Positions 42,776 to 52,294 are shown, numbered from the stretch's first letter. The stretch is DNA of 64,000 bases from Bog-532 sp963830385 (GCA_963830385.1 CAWHMD010000005.1:1798001-1862000), one strand, 5' to 3'. The notes: generated by a model not told the origin, from the letters alone. Made by a program: numbers and translations.

Positions 42776-44298
42776 CGGCCCGCTCCCTTCGCAGTAAGGC
42801 TGGCTGGCCCGGTGGCGTCGTCCAGCAGCGGGTGACCCCAGCGTTCGGTGAACGCGGCCTCGGCGGCGGCCGCCACCCGGTAGGCGCGGTCGTCGGCCAG
42901 CACGGGCGCCATGATCTGCAGGCCGACCGGCAGGTTGTCCTCCGGCGCGAGGCCGCAGGGCACCGACAGGGCCGCGTTGCCGGCCAGGTCGGACGGGATC
43001 GTGCACAGGTCGGCCAGGTACATGGCCATCGGGTCGTCGGCCCGCTCGCCGAGCTTGAACGCGGTGGTCGGCGTGGTCGGCGAGACCAGCACGTCGGCCT
43101 GGCCGAAGGCCGCCTCGAAGTCGCGGGCGATCAGCGTGCGGACCTGCTGGGCCTTGCCGTAGTAGGCGTCGTAGTACCCGCTCGACAGCGCGTAGGTGCC
43201 GAGCATGATGCGGCGCTTGACCTCGGCCCCGAACCCGGCCTCGCGGGTCAGCGCCATCACCTCTTCGGCGCTGTGGGTGCCGTCGTCGCCGACCCGCAGC
43301 CCGTAGCGCATGGCGTCGAACCGGGCCAGGTTGGAGGAGCACTCGCTGGGCGCGATCAGGTAGTAGGCGGGCAGCGCGTACCGGAAGTGCGGGCAGGACA
43401 CCTCGGTGACCTTGGCCCCCAGCGACTCCAGCAGCTCCACCGCCTGCTGGAAGCGGGCGAGCACGCCGGGCTGATAGCCCTCGCCGGACAGCTCGGTGAC
43501 CACGCCCATGCGCAGGCCCTCGACGTCGGCCTGGCGGGCGGCCGCGACCACCGGGGGCGCCGCCTCGGGGATCGAGGTGGCGTCCATCCGGTCGTGCCCG
43601 GAGATCGCCTCCTGCAGGAGCGCCGCGTCGAGCACGGTGCGGGCCAGCGGGCCCGGCGTGTCCAGCGACGAGGCGAACGCGATCACGCCGTACCGGGAGT
43701 TGCCGCCGTAGGTGGGCTTGACCCCGGTGATGCCGCAGACCGCGGCCGGCTGCCGGATCGAGCCGCCGGTGTCGGTGCCGATGGCCAGCGGCGCCTCGAA
43801 CGCGGCGACCGCGGCGGCCGACCCGCCGGACGAGCCGCCGGGGATCCGGCCCAGGTCCCAGGGGTTGTGGCTGGCGCCGTAGGCCGAGTTCTCGGTGGAC
43901 GAGCCCATGGCGAACTCGTCCATGTTGGTCTTGCCGAGGATGACCGCCCCGGCCGCCCGCAGCCGGGTGGTGATCGTCGCGTCGTACGGCGGGTGCCAGC
44001 CCTGCAGGATCTTCGACCCGGCCGTGGTCGGCATGTCGGTGGTGGTGAACACGTCCTTGAGCGCGACCGGGACGCCGGCCAGCGGGCCGAGCTCCTGCCC
44101 GGCCGCCCGGCGGCGGTCCACGGCGGCCGCCGCGGCCAGCGCTTCTTCCCGGGCGACGTGCAGGAACGCGTGTACCTGGTCGTCGGCGGCGGCGATCCGG
44201 TCGAGGTGGGCCTGGGTGACCTCGGTGGCCGAGACGTTTTTGGCCTGGAGCTCGCCGGAGAGCTCGGCGGCGGTCATCCGCGTGAGATCGTCACTCAT
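42772..44298 (-). CDS. gatA: Asp/Glu-tRNA amidotransferase subunit A
   Basis: 508 aa amidase-signature protein: the catalytic Lys in PVALKDVFTTTDMPTT, the GGSSGGSAAAVAA loop and the nucleophile Ser in GTDTGGSIRQPAAVCG. It releases ammonia from glutamine for GatB. It overlaps gatC at its 5' end and gatB at its 3' end, so the three are translationally coupled. Confidence 0.97.
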   Translation of the reverse strand: MSDDLTRMTAAELSGELQAKNVSATEVTQAHLDRIAAADDQVHAFLHVAREEALAAAAAVDRRRAAGQELGPLAGVPVALKDVFTTTDMPTTAGSKILQGWHPPYDATITTRLRAAGAVILGKTNMDEFAMGSSTENSAYGASHNPWDLGRIPGGSSGGSAAAVAAFEAPLAIGTDTGGSIRQPAAVCGITGVKPTYGGNSRYGVIAFASSLDTPGPLARTVLDAALLQEAISGHDRMDATSIPEAAPPVVAAARQADVEGLRMGVVTELSGEGYQPGVLARFQQAVELLESLGAKVTEVSCPHFRYALPAYYLIAPSECSSNLARFDAMRYGLRVGDDGTHSAEEVMALTREAGFGAEVKRRIMLGTYALSSGYYDAYYGKAQQVRTLIARDFEAAFGQADVLVSPTTPTTAFKLGERADDPMAMYLADLCTIPSDLAGNAALSVPCGLAPEDNLPVGLQIMAPVLADDRAYRVAAAAEAAFTERWGHPLLDDATGPASLTAKGAGR

Positions 44299-44596
44299 CG
44301 GGCAGCTCCTCGTCCAGAATCCGGGGCACCCTGAACCGCTGCTGTTCCACCGCGGGCGCCTGGGAGAGGGCTTGTTCCGCCGTCAGGCAGGGCGTGGGCT
44401 CGTCCTCGCGGTACACGTTGGTCAGCGGCAGGGCGTGTGAGGTCGGCGGGATACCCTCGGCGGCGACCTCCTGGACCCGGGCGACCGCCGAGATGATCTG
44501 GTCCAGCTGGGGCGCGAGGTGATCCAGCTCCTCGTCGCTGAGGGCAAGCCTCGACAGCCGGGCCAGATGGGCGACCTCGTCGCGGGTAATGGACAT
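44291..44596 (-). CDS. gatC: Asp/Glu-tRNA amidotransferase subunit C
   Basis: 101 aa from ATG 44596 (MSITRDEVAHLARLSRLAL); an upstream ATG at 44605 is less likely. The pattern LDQIISAVARVQEVA and the C-terminal FRVPRILDEE are typical. It links GatA and GatB and overlaps gatA by eight bases. It follows ligA by 51 bp on the same strand. Confidence 0.94.
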   Translation of the reverse strand: MSITRDEVAHLARLSRLALSDEELDHLAPQLDQIISAVARVQEVAAEGIPPTSHALPLTNVYREDEPTPCLTAEQALSQAPAVEQQRFRVPRILDEELPDE

Positions 44597-44647
44597 GCAC
44601 GCCATCCTAGAAGGACTGCGTACCCGCTCCGACCCATTTACACGGCG

Positions 44648-46764
44648 TTAACTCTCCGCGGGCTCCGGGGGCCGGACCGCGTCGGGGCCTTCGGACAACA
44701 GGGTCCGGAAACCGGCCTCATCCAGGACCGGCACGCCGACCTCGACGGCCTTGTCGTACTTGGAACCAGGGTTGTCGCCCGCCACCACGAAGCCGGTCTT
44801 CTTGGACACCGAGCCGGTGACCTTGCCCCCGGCGCTACGCACGGCCTCGGCGGCCTCGTCCCGGCTGAATTCCTGCAGCGAACCGGTGATGACCACGGTC
44901 ACGCCGGCCAGCAGCTTCTGGGTGGTCCGGTTGGGGTCGAAGCCCTCCTCCTCCATGCGCACGCCGGCCGCCCGCCACTTGTCCACGATGGCCCGGTGCC
45001 AGTCCACGGCGAACCAGTCGACCACCGAGGCCGCGATCGTCGGGCCTACGCCGTCGACCGCGGCCAGCTGCTCCTCGCTGGCCGATGCGATCACGTCCAG
45101 CGAGCCGAACTCGGTGGCCAGGGCCCGGGCCGCGGTCGGGCCGACGTGGCGGATGGACAGCGCGACCAGGATCCGCCACAGCGGCCGGTGCCGCGCCACC
45201 TCCAGGTTGGCCAGCAGCCGCCCGGCGTTGACCTTGAGCGTGCCCTCCTTGTTGACGAAGAACGGCGAGGTCTTGAGCTGGTCCTCGGTGATGGTGAACA
45301 GGTCGCCCTCGTCGCTGACCAGGTGATCGTCGAGCAGCGCGGTGACCGCCTCGTAGCCGAGCACCTCGATGTCGAACGCGCCCCGGCCGGCCAGGTGGAA
45401 CAGCCGCTCCCGGAGCTGGGCCGGGCAGGCGCGGGTGTTGGGGCAGCGCGTGTCGGCCTCGCCCTCGGGCCGGACCAGCTCGGTGCCGCAGGCCGGGCAG
45501 TGGGTGGGGAACTCGAACTCGCGCTCGTCGCCGGTGCGCAGGTCGATGACGGGGCCGACGATCTCCGGGATCACGTCGCCGGCCTTGCGCAGCACGACCA
45601 TGTCGCCGATCAGCACGCCCTTGCGCTTGACCTCGTCGGCGTTGTGGAGGGTCGCCATCTCGACGGTAGAGCCGCTGACCTTGGCCGGCTCATCACCCCG
45701 AACGGGGTCACCCGGCCGGTCCGGCCCACGTTGACCTGGATGTCCAGCAGCCGGGTGTTGACCTCTTCCGGCGGGTACTTGAAGGCCATCGCCCAGCGCG
45801 GCGCCCGCGAGGTGGCGCCGAGCGCGCGCTGCTCGTCCAGCCGGTCGAGCTTGACCACCACGCCGTCGATCTCGTACGGCGGGTCGTGCCGGTGCTCGGC
45901 GTAGAAGCTGATGTACTCGTGCACCGCGGCCAGGTCCGGCACGACCCTGATCCGGTCGCTGGTCGGCAGGCCCCATTCGCGGAGGCGGTCGTACCAGCCG
46001 GACTGGGTCTCGGGCGGGCTGGTGTCCGGCGGGAAGCCCTCGACCCGGCCCACCCCGTGCACGATCACGTCCAGCGCGCGGCTGGCGGTGACCCGCGGGT
46101 CCTTCTGCCGCAGGGAGCCCGCTCCCGAGTTGCGCGGGTTGGCGAACGGGGCCTTGCCGGCCTCGGTGAGCCGCTCGTTCAGCTCCTCGAACGCCTTGAC
46201 CGGGAGGAACACCTCGCCGCGGACCTCCAGCGTCTGCGGGTAGCCGGAGCCTTTGAGCTGGGCGGGGATGCTTTTGATGGTGCGGATGTTGGGCGTGACG
46301 TCTTCCCCGGTCCGCCCGTCGCCGCGGGTGGCGCCGCGGACCAGCCGGCCGTTGCGGTAGACCAGCGCAATGGCCAGCCCGTCGATCTTCAGCTCGCACA
46401 GGTACGGCCCGGTACCGCCACCGCGGGCGGCCCGTTCGGCCCAGGCGTCGAGCTCCTCGACCGAGAACGAGTTGTCCAGGCTGAGCAGCCGCTGCAGGTG
46501 CTCGACCGGCGTGAACAGGGTCGACACTCCCCCGCCGACCTGCTGGGTGGGCGAGTCCGGGGTGCGCAGCTCCGGGTACTGGTCCTCCAGCCCCTCCAGG
46601 TCGCGCAGCAGCCGGTCGAAGTCGTTGTCCGACAGCGTGGGCGAGTCCACTACGTAGTAGCGGTGCCGGGCCTCGGTGATCTGCGCGCTCAGGTCGGCGT
46701 GCCGCTGGCGCGCCTCGACCGGCGTCTCGTTGGCGTCGACCGGGCCGCTTGCCCCCTCGGTCAT
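44648..46764 (-). CDS. ligA: NAD-dependent DNA ligase, interrupted by a one-base frameshift
   Basis: Two frames join to one full-length ligase (~705 aa). N-part from ATG 46764: Ia and adenylation domains with the catalytic Lys in YLCELKIDGLAIALVYRNGR. It runs to TPFGVM at 45691; the C-part continues EPAKVSGSTVEMATLHNADEV through the four-Cys zinc finger (CPACGTEL ... CPNTRACPAQ), HhH motifs and a BRCT domain. One base (G in the mRNA, after the ATG codon of VM) is missing. LigA is usually essential, so a sequence error is the simplest reading; the call stands as a real gene. Confidence 0.9.
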
Positions 46765-46783
46765 CGTGTGCTCCCCGTCAGCT

Positions 46784-47854
46784 TCATTCGTCGTCCCCCG
46801 GTGTCTCTTCAGCGAGCTCAGGGACTATTCTCGCTGCTTCGCGGCTGTGCGCGAGCGCTTCGACGGCCCGTGTCGGGCTGGCGCCGGCCAGGCCACAAGC
46901 CGGGGTGATGACGATCTGGCGGGCGGCCTGGGCCGGGTTCATGCCCAGGGCGCGCCAGAAGCGCAGGATGTTCCTGGCGGTCTGGACGGGGGGATCGTCC
47001 TTCGTATTACGCGGCAGGATCGTACGAACGGCACCGGCGAAAATACCCTTTCCGGTGTCGGCAATCTCGGCGATGAGATCGCCATCCTCCCGCCGTACCT
47101 GGCTGAGGTCGAAGGAGATCGCATCCGGCCGCGCCGCCATGATGATGCTGAACGGTACGTGGCTGGCGCAGCAGTGCACTGCGGTGTAGCTGCCCGCCGC
47201 GGCCAGGACGGCCTGCAGCCGCTCGGAGACGACGGTCTTGTCCGGGGCCGCGATCCGGGACAGGCCGCTGGCGGTCGGCACCTCGCCGTTGACGACGGCG
47301 GTCAGGGCCGGCTCGTCGAGCTGGACGATCAGGGTGGCGCCGGGGACCCGCTTGGCCACGTCGGCCACGTGGGCGCGGGTGGCTTCGGCCAGGGAAGCGG
47401 TCAGGTCGTTGACGGCGCCCGCGTCGGACAAGGCGGGGTTGAGGGTCCTGGGCAGCTCGATGCCGGCGGCGAGGGTCCAGGGGCCGGCCAGGCTGATCTT
47501 GAGCGGGCCCTCGTAGCCGGCCAGCTGCTCCTCGAGGGCGTCGAGGTCACTGGAGAGCATGCTCTGGGCGGCCCGCATGACGCGGCCGGGTCGCTCGGCG
47601 ATCCGCCAGCCGCCGGTCGTGGTCTCGACGGGGATGTCGACCAGGAGCGCGGCCGTCCGGCCGATCAGGTCGGCTCCCGGGCCGCGATCGGGCAGCTCGG
47701 GGAGGAAGGGAAAGTCCGGCAGCTCGTCGACCACGATCCGGGTGGCTTGCTCTGGATCGGTGCCCGGCATCGAGCCGATACCGGTGGCGCTGCCCAGGCC
47801 CCAGGGAAAGCTCCTGGCGCCCCCGTCGCTGGGGGCCGCGGCGTTCTCAGTCAC
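46784..47854 (-). CDS. MetE-like (cobalamin-independent methionine synthase family) protein
   Basis: 356 aa, about the size of the C-terminal half of MetE. It begins ATGIGSMPGTDPEQATRIV and keeps zinc-ligand candidates in AVHCCASHVPF and ITPACGLAGAS. In M. tuberculosis the homologue (Rv3015c) also sits directly upstream of ligA. Whether it makes methionine or methylates another thiol acceptor is unknown. It is the first gene of the minus-strand ligA-gatCAB run and borders the accessory island. Confidence 0.8.
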   Translation of the reverse strand: MTENAAAPSDGGARSFPWGLGSATGIGSMPGTDPEQATRIVVDELPDFPFLPELPDRGPGADLIGRTAALLVDIPVETTTGGWRIAERPGRVMRAAQSMLSSDLDALEEQLAGYEGPLKISLAGPWTLAAGIELPRTLNPALSDAGAVNDLTASLAEATRAHVADVAKRVPGATLIVQLDEPALTAVVNGEVPTASGLSRIAAPDKTVVSERLQAVLAAAGSYTAVHCCASHVPFSIIMAARPDAISFDLSQVRREDGDLIAEIADTGKGIFAGAVRTILPRNTKDDPPVQTARNILRFWRALGMNPAQAARQIVITPACGLAGASPTRAVEALAHSREAARIVPELAEETPGDDE

Positions 47855-47927
47855 GGTAGTGAGCTTAGGCCCCGATCCGGACAGTCCCGGGGGTCCCGGG
47901 GCCGGTCTTCCAGGGTGGCGGGATGTG

Positions 47928-47953
47928 GGCCGGCCCGCCCCAAGGGGCCGGCC
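47928..47953. terminator. GC-rich hairpin upstream of the MetE-like gene
   Basis: GGCCGGCCC and GGGCCGGCC form a 9-bp stem with an 8-nt loop. It lies between the small membrane-protein genes and the MetE-like gene, and could end transcription coming from the island. Confidence 0.4.
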
Positions 47954-48137
47954 CCAGCCTCACCGGCCCCGCAACCCCACCCCGTTGATCCGCCGGATGC
48001 CGCGCGCCAGGCGGCCGTCTGCGGGGCCCACGGAGCCTGCGGCGCGAAGGCTTCTGCTCGATGTCGAACACCAGGATCGTGCGGTGAACGGAATGAATAC
48101 ACGCGGGCTGGATGCGGGGCCTGGCTACGCAGGTGGC

Positions 48138-48254
48138 TCAACGTGGCCGGCCCTTCCGCCAGCGCCCGGCGGCCCCGACGATCAGAACGCCGACTACGAA
48201 ACCCACGGCGAAAAGGATCAGTGCAACAGGTACGACAAGAACCAAGCCGGCCAT
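48138..48254 (-). CDS. 38-aa single-pass membrane protein (mini-TM type Y, copy 1)
   Basis: Starts MAGLVLVVPVALILFAVGF, a single hydrophobic helix, then VVGVLIVGAAGRWRKGRPR, a short basic cytoplasmic tail. GGGGGG lies just upstream of the ATG. It is clearly related to the 48-aa protein at 52148-52294 (both share VGF.VG...VG..GRWR). It follows the 90-aa membrane protein gene in the same order as the second cassette. No known family. Confidence 0.65.
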   Translation of the reverse strand: MAGLVLVVPVALILFAVGFVVGVLIVGAAGRWRKGRPR

Positions 48255-48329
48255 CTGGCCCCCCGCATTCCTGCCGGCCACGGCTCGGGCCGCCGCCGGC
48301 TTTTACTCGCTAGCTACCGGGATCGGCAC

Positions 48330-48602
48330 TCACCGGTCGTCGCGCCCCTGGTCACCTGGAGGCTTACCTGGACCGGTGCGCTGTCCGACCAGAAGCGAGC
48401 GCACGCCGTGGGCCACCCGTCCTTCCGGCTCCTCGTGCAGGAGGATCGCCCCGTCCAGCCGTCGGCTCGTGAGCATCCGCCGCGTGGCGGTCCGGTCTTC
48501 CAGGTTGATCCGGATGGCGATCACCAACAGTGAACCGACCACAAACCCCAGCGCGAAGAGCGCGAACGAGATGGCTGTCAGTAGGACGAACGTGGCGGCC
48601 AT
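48330..48602 (-). CDS. 90-aa single-pass membrane protein (type X, copy 1)
   Basis: ATG 48602 is preceded by AGGAGG at ideal spacing. An N-terminal membrane helix (MAATFVLLTAISFALFALGF to VIAI) is followed by a cytoplasmic tail: INLEDR, ATRRML, ILLHEE and LLVGQR. The tail matches the 77-aa protein at 52402-52635 in 33 of 44 positions. Head-to-head with GntR regulator 1 across ~576 bp. No known family; possibly a small regulatory or scaffold membrane protein. Confidence 0.75.
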   Translation of the reverse strand: MAATFVLLTAISFALFALGFVVGSLLVIAIRINLEDRTATRRMLTSRRLDGAILLHEEPEGRVAHGVRSLLVGQRTGPGKPPGDQGRDDR

Positions 48603-48826
48603 GACGGCCTCCTGAGATTCCCGGCAGCCTTGCTGCCATCTCGTCACTCGTTGAGCTGACCGTCACGTGGGTGATCGGGTCGCTCGGGCACCTTTGGTCA
48701 CGTGATCTTGAGATCGGAAGATCGGCCGCAGGCTGTTCAGCGTGCTGTTTACATCTGCGATCTGGCCCCAGGCGCTTCGTGTGAACCCGGCCGGGTCCCA
48801 GCGATGTGGTGGGTCTGGCAGGTGTA

Positions 48827-48843
48827 ATACCAATTGTTGGTAT
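48827..48843. promoter_or_regulatory. Perfect palindrome, candidate GntR operator
   Basis: ATACCAA-TTG-TTGGTAT, 7-bp perfect arms, 225 bp upstream of the type-X gene and 336 bp upstream of GntR 1. The ATACC/GGTAT core recurs near the other GntR promoters. Confidence 0.55.
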
Positions 48844-49037
48844 GGATCCATGTTTTCCCGTTTACTCGAAGATGAAACCTGGAAAACAATGAAATTCGCA
48901 ATCTTTCGGCACGACTTCGTTTTCGCATATGGGTAGGGTGAAAACACCACTACCTGCGGTAACGGCGTTCGCATGAGACAGATCGCATTACTTGGCGGGT
49001 TCATTTTCCCCAGCCGGTAAAGGTCAAATATTCTAGC

Positions 49038-49065
49038 CATACCAACGGTACGGATGTATGGTATG
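49038..49065. promoter_or_regulatory. CATACC...GGTATG inverted repeat upstream of GntR 1
   Basis: 6-bp arms with a 16-bp spacer that itself contains CGGTACGG. About 114 bp before the GntR 1 start, a good place for autoregulation. Confidence 0.45.
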
Positions 49066-49178
49066 TATGTAACGACCCGGCTGCAGCTGCGTGCAGCGGT
49101 CGGTAACTTTCGACCTGAACCTCTCAACCACAGTGCACGGTCCGGCCTGATCGATCACGGCCGATCGGAGGAGGCGCT

Positions 49179-50012
49179 ATGGCTGACCCCCTGTACAGGC
49201 GAATTGCCAACGAACTGCGCGTGCAGATCGAGACCGGCCAGCTCGATCCGGGATCACAGCTACCGGCCGAGGAAAAACTCGGTGAGCTGTTCAAGGCGTC
49301 GCGCAATACGATCCGGGACGCGATCAAGTTCCTGATCAATCTCGGCCTGGTGGAAACCCGGGCGGGCCAGGGCACATTCGTCGTCGACCCACCAGACCCC
49401 CTGGTGACCACGCTGACCACCGGCCATCCCGGACTGGGCGGCGGTGAAGGCACCGCTTACTTGTCCGAAGCCGAGGAACGGCATCCCCGCAGCAGCGTTC
49501 CCATGGTCGAGCTTCAGACCGCGCGGGGCGAGGTCGCATACCGGCTCGGAGTCGCCGAAGGCACGCCGGTGGTGAGCAGGCACGAGCGGCGATACATCCT
49601 GTCCAAACGCGCCGGTCAGCCGACCGCCCTAGATGGCGACGAGGTTCCCTGGTCTCTGCAGACCTCGTTTTATCCGCGCCGGTTCGCACTGCAAGGCGCC
49701 GAGCGGCTGCTGGACAACGAAATGATCGAGGAAGGCACGGCCAAATACCTGAAAGACGCGCTAGGCCTGGAGCAGGTCGGTTATCGGGACTGGATCACGG
49801 TCCGCACGCCGACCAACGATGAAGCCGGCTTTTTCAGACTGCCCCCCGACGGCCGGGTCCCCGTGTTCGAGGTCTTCCGCACCGCCTTCGATCGGAACGG
49901 CAAACCCATACGGGTAACCGTCACCACATTCCCGGCAGACCGGCAGCAGTTCATCATTGACGTCGGCGAGGTTCCCGCTCCGCAGTTTGAGCCCGCGAAA
50001 CGACTCAGATAA
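49179..50012 (+). CDS. GntR family regulator with UTRA domain (GntR 1)
   Basis: 277 aa. Winged HTH at 1-70: LYRRIANELRVQIETGQLDPG, LPAEEKLGELFKASRNTIRDA and QGTFVV. UTRA effector domain (about 95-270): VSRHERRYI, PWSLQTSFYP, then VFEVFRTAFDRNGKPIRVTVT. ATG follows GGAGGCGCT. It is the 5' copy of a tandem duplication with GntR 2, same length and no indels. Likely represses itself and the divergent small-membrane-protein genes (inference). Confidence 0.9.
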   Translation: MADPLYRRIANELRVQIETGQLDPGSQLPAEEKLGELFKASRNTIRDAIKFLINLGLVETRAGQGTFVVDPPDPLVTTLTTGHPGLGGGEGTAYLSEAEERHPRSSVPMVELQTARGEVAYRLGVAEGTPVVSRHERRYILSKRAGQPTALDGDEVPWSLQTSFYPRRFALQGAERLLDNEMIEEGTAKYLKDALGLEQVGYRDWITVRTPTNDEAGFFRLPPDGRVPVFEVFRTAFDRNGKPIRVTVTTFPADRQQFIIDVGEVPAPQFEPAKRLR

Positions 50013-50227
50013 CACCTGCCAAAGCTGCTCAGCAATGTTGATCAATTAACAAAGGCCTCTATAGTCACATCGGCCTCAAGGCGGTGCATGCGGCATTGTT
50101 CCGGTTATTCTTGATTCTCAGCTATCACCAGCCGGACGCATGTCGCGCCGGGGAGCGAGCGACTTGTGCGCAACGTCCGCTATATACGCGCGGGGCGCGG
50201 GCGACCGGGCAGATGTAAGGAGGCGCT

Positions 50228-51061
50228 TTGGCCGACCCTCTGTACCGACGGATCGCCGAGGACCTCCACGCCCAGATCGAAACTGGTCAGCTCAAACCGG
50301 GTCAGCAGCTACCGCCCGAGGCACTCCTCAGTGATCAATTTCGAGCCTCGCGCAATACGATCCGGGACGCGATCAAGTTCCTGATCAATCTCGGCCTGGT
50401 GGAAACCCAGGCGGGCCAGGGCACATTCGTCGTCGACCCACCAGACCCCCTGGTGAGCACGCTGACCTCCGGCCATCCCGGACTGGGCGGCGGTGAAGGC
50501 GCCGCCTATCTGTCCGAGGCCAACGAGCGGCATCCTCGCAGCAGCGTTCCCATGGTCGAGCTTCAGACCGCGCTGGGCGAGATCGCCCATCGGCTGGGAG
50601 TTCCTCAGGGCACGCCGGTAGTGAGCAGGCACCAGCGGCGATACATCCTGTCCAAGCGCGAAAGTCAGCCAGCCGGTCTGGAGAGCAATGAAACGCCATG
50701 GTCGCTGCAGACCTCGTTCTACCCTCGCAGGTTTGCACTGCAAGGCGCCGAGCGACTGCTCGACAACGAAGACATCGGGGAAGGCACGGTCAAATATCTC
50801 CAGGACACGCTGGCCATCGAACAGTGCGGCTATCGGGACTGGATCACGGTCCGCGCACCGAACAATGACGAGGCCGCATTTTTCGGGCTGCCACCTGACG
50901 GCCGCATCTCCGTGTTCGAGATCTTCCGCACCGCCTTCGATCAGGAGGGCAAACCGATACGGGTAACCGTCACCGTATTTCCGGCGGACCGGCAGCAGTT
51001 CATCATTGACGTCGGCAAGGTTCCCGCCCCGCAGTTCGAACCGGCTCAGATGCCCAAATGA
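50228..51061 (+). CDS. GntR family regulator with UTRA domain (GntR 2)
   Basis: 277 aa, paralogue of GntR 1 at a constant offset of 1049 bp. The start is TTG 50228, at the position of the ATG in copy 1 and after AAGGAGGCGCT. A 152-bp block from the recognition helix into the linker (50348-50499) differs from copy 1 at only three positions by eye, while the first 40 codons are much more diverged. UTRA motifs VSRHQRRYI and PWSLQTSFYP are kept. The shared recognition helix suggests both bind the same DNA sites. Confidence 0.9.
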   Translation: MADPLYRRIAEDLHAQIETGQLKPGQQLPPEALLSDQFRASRNTIRDAIKFLINLGLVETQAGQGTFVVDPPDPLVSTLTSGHPGLGGGEGAAYLSEANERHPRSSVPMVELQTALGEIAHRLGVPQGTPVVSRHQRRYILSKRESQPAGLESNETPWSLQTSFYPRRFALQGAERLLDNEDIGEGTVKYLQDTLAIEQCGYRDWITVRAPNNDEAAFFGLPPDGRISVFEIFRTAFDQEGKPIRVTVTVFPADRQQFIIDVGKVPAPQFEPAQMPK

Positions 51062-51119
51062 CGCGGTCTCGATTGATCGATCCCACCAGACCGGCCGATC
51101 ACCAACGGAGTCATCTAGC

Positions 51120-51800
51120 ATGACGGATTCGACAACGGAGCCTGTGCGAAACATCGGCGCTGCTGCCAACGATACGTCCGAACAAGTCATCGGCCTGGTG
51201 CGCACCGGAAAGCTACCGCTCACGGTCAGGCGCGCTGGCCCCGATGACCTGCCTATCGTCCTGGATCTCATTGACGAAGCGAAGCTCTGGCTGCTCAGCA
51301 AGGCAACCGATCAATGGGCCAGGGACTGGGCCGACCAGGAGGGCCGGAAGCGCAGCGACCGCGTCCAGGACTCGCTGGCCCAGGGCAGCACCTGGATCGT
51401 CACGGTAACGCACGAAGGCCAGCGGTACGCTGTGGCCACGGTGACCATTGAGTCCAGCGGAAGTCCCCTGGTGTGGGACCGCCCGGGCGACCTTGACGAC
51501 TCGGCGGTCTATCTCAGCCGCCTCGTAGTGGCGAGAAGGTTTGCCGGCTTGAAAATTGGCGCCGCCCTGCTCGACTGGGCGTGCGATTACGCTCAATTCA
51601 GGTATCAGGCCGAGCTGATCCGCATCGACGTCTGGACCCGGAATTTTGCGCTGCACCACCACTACCGGGCGCAGGGCTTCCGGTGGCAGGGGTATTGCTC
51701 GGACCCGTCCTACCCGTCCCGGGCACGGTTTCAGCGATCCACGAGCAGAAAACTGCAGAGGACGCCGCGGCTGTTCGCACCGGTAAGTGCGTTCTTCTGA
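51120..51800 (+). CDS. GNAT family N-acetyltransferase
   Basis: 226 aa from ATG 51120. Motif A is VYLSRLVVARRFAGLKIGAALLDWACDYA, with LIRIDVWTRNFALHHHYRAQGFRW after it. The N-terminal half (LIDEAKLWLLSKATDQWARDW) matches a GNAT subgroup often found beside GntR/UTRA regulators in actinomycetes. The last ~40 residues (Arg/Ser-rich) look unrelated to the family. It follows GntR 2 by 58 bp and is probably co-transcribed. Confidence 0.82.
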   Translation: MTDSTTEPVRNIGAAANDTSEQVIGLVRTGKLPLTVRRAGPDDLPIVLDLIDEAKLWLLSKATDQWARDWADQEGRKRSDRVQDSLAQGSTWIVTVTHEGQRYAVATVTIESSGSPLVWDRPGDLDDSAVYLSRLVVARRFAGLKIGAALLDWACDYAQFRYQAELIRIDVWTRNFALHHHYRAQGFRWQGYCSDPSYPSRARFQRSTSRKLQRTPRLFAPVSAFF

Positions 51801-51817
51801 CGAAGAAAATGGAGCCG

Positions 51818-52021
51818 TCAGCCGTCGATGTGGGCGCTGGAGCCGTGCACGGGGCTCCCCATGAAGCGCCGGAGCTTGATCTCAAGCAGATCGAGCGACA
51901 AACCGACCGTCGAATTGCGTCGGCCCCTCGACCTGATAGCCAGCGCCGTAGTGACGATCACACCGCACATGACACCCGTGGAGAAGGCGACCAACGCCGC
52001 CACTGCTATGTCACGGGCCAT
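51818..52021 (-). CDS. 67-aa single-pass membrane protein
   Basis: Starts MARDIAVAALVAFSTGVM with one hydrophobic helix ending VIVTTALAIRSRGRR, then a basic tail (LEIKLRRFMGSPVHG). GGAGG lies upstream at a spacing that suits ATG 52021; ATG 52024 is one codon earlier. The pattern G.VxGxxxxxALAIR is like the type-X proteins but the tail lacks INLEDR. It is third in the minus-strand run after types X and Y of cassette 2. Confidence 0.65.
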   Translation of the reverse strand: MARDIAVAALVAFSTGVMCGVIVTTALAIRSRGRRNSTVGLSLDLLEIKLRRFMGSPVHGSSAHIDG

Positions 52022-52147
52022 CATGGCCTCCTGTGTCGGCCGTCGGTGCTCATCCGCCAGGCTGGTACAGCGAGACAGGCTGTGGGTCGCAGTCCACAAT
52101 ATGCCCAGAATGTGATCATCCGAAACCCCAAGGACGCCGCTATTTAA

Positions 52148-52294
52148 CTATGGCCGACGTCCCGGCCTGCAGTCCTCCCGGCGCTCCCCGCCGCTTCTCC
52201 AGCGGCCGATGACCCCGACGATCACGATACCGACCGCGAAGCCGACGGTGAAGAAGATGAGGACAACGACCCCGATGAGGACTACCTCAGTCAT
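52148..52294 (-). CDS. 48-aa single-pass membrane protein (mini-TM type Y, copy 2)
   Basis: ATG 52294 follows GGGAGGCCCG. Hydrophobic helix MTEVVLIGVVVLIFFTVGF continuing VGIVIVGVIGRWRSG, then a short basic tail. It is the counterpart of the 38-aa protein at 48138-48254 and lies downstream of the type-X gene in the same order. Unknown function. Confidence 0.65.
   Translation of the reverse strand: MTEVVLIGVVVLIFFTVGFAVGIVIVGVIGRWRSGGERREDCRPGRRP

Larger units (their letters stand above)
48603..49178. other. Regulatory gap between type-X gene and GntR 1
   Basis: 576 bp, less GC-rich than the surroundings, with no convincing gene. It holds an ATACCAA/TTGGTAT palindrome (48827-48843) and a CATACC/GGTATG repeat (49038-49065). 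Confidence 0.5.

Noticed and set aside
48663..49127. 154-codon minus-strand frame upstream of GntR 1
   Set aside because: No ribosome site, no family resemblance, and it covers the palindromic operator region; treated as regulatory DNA.
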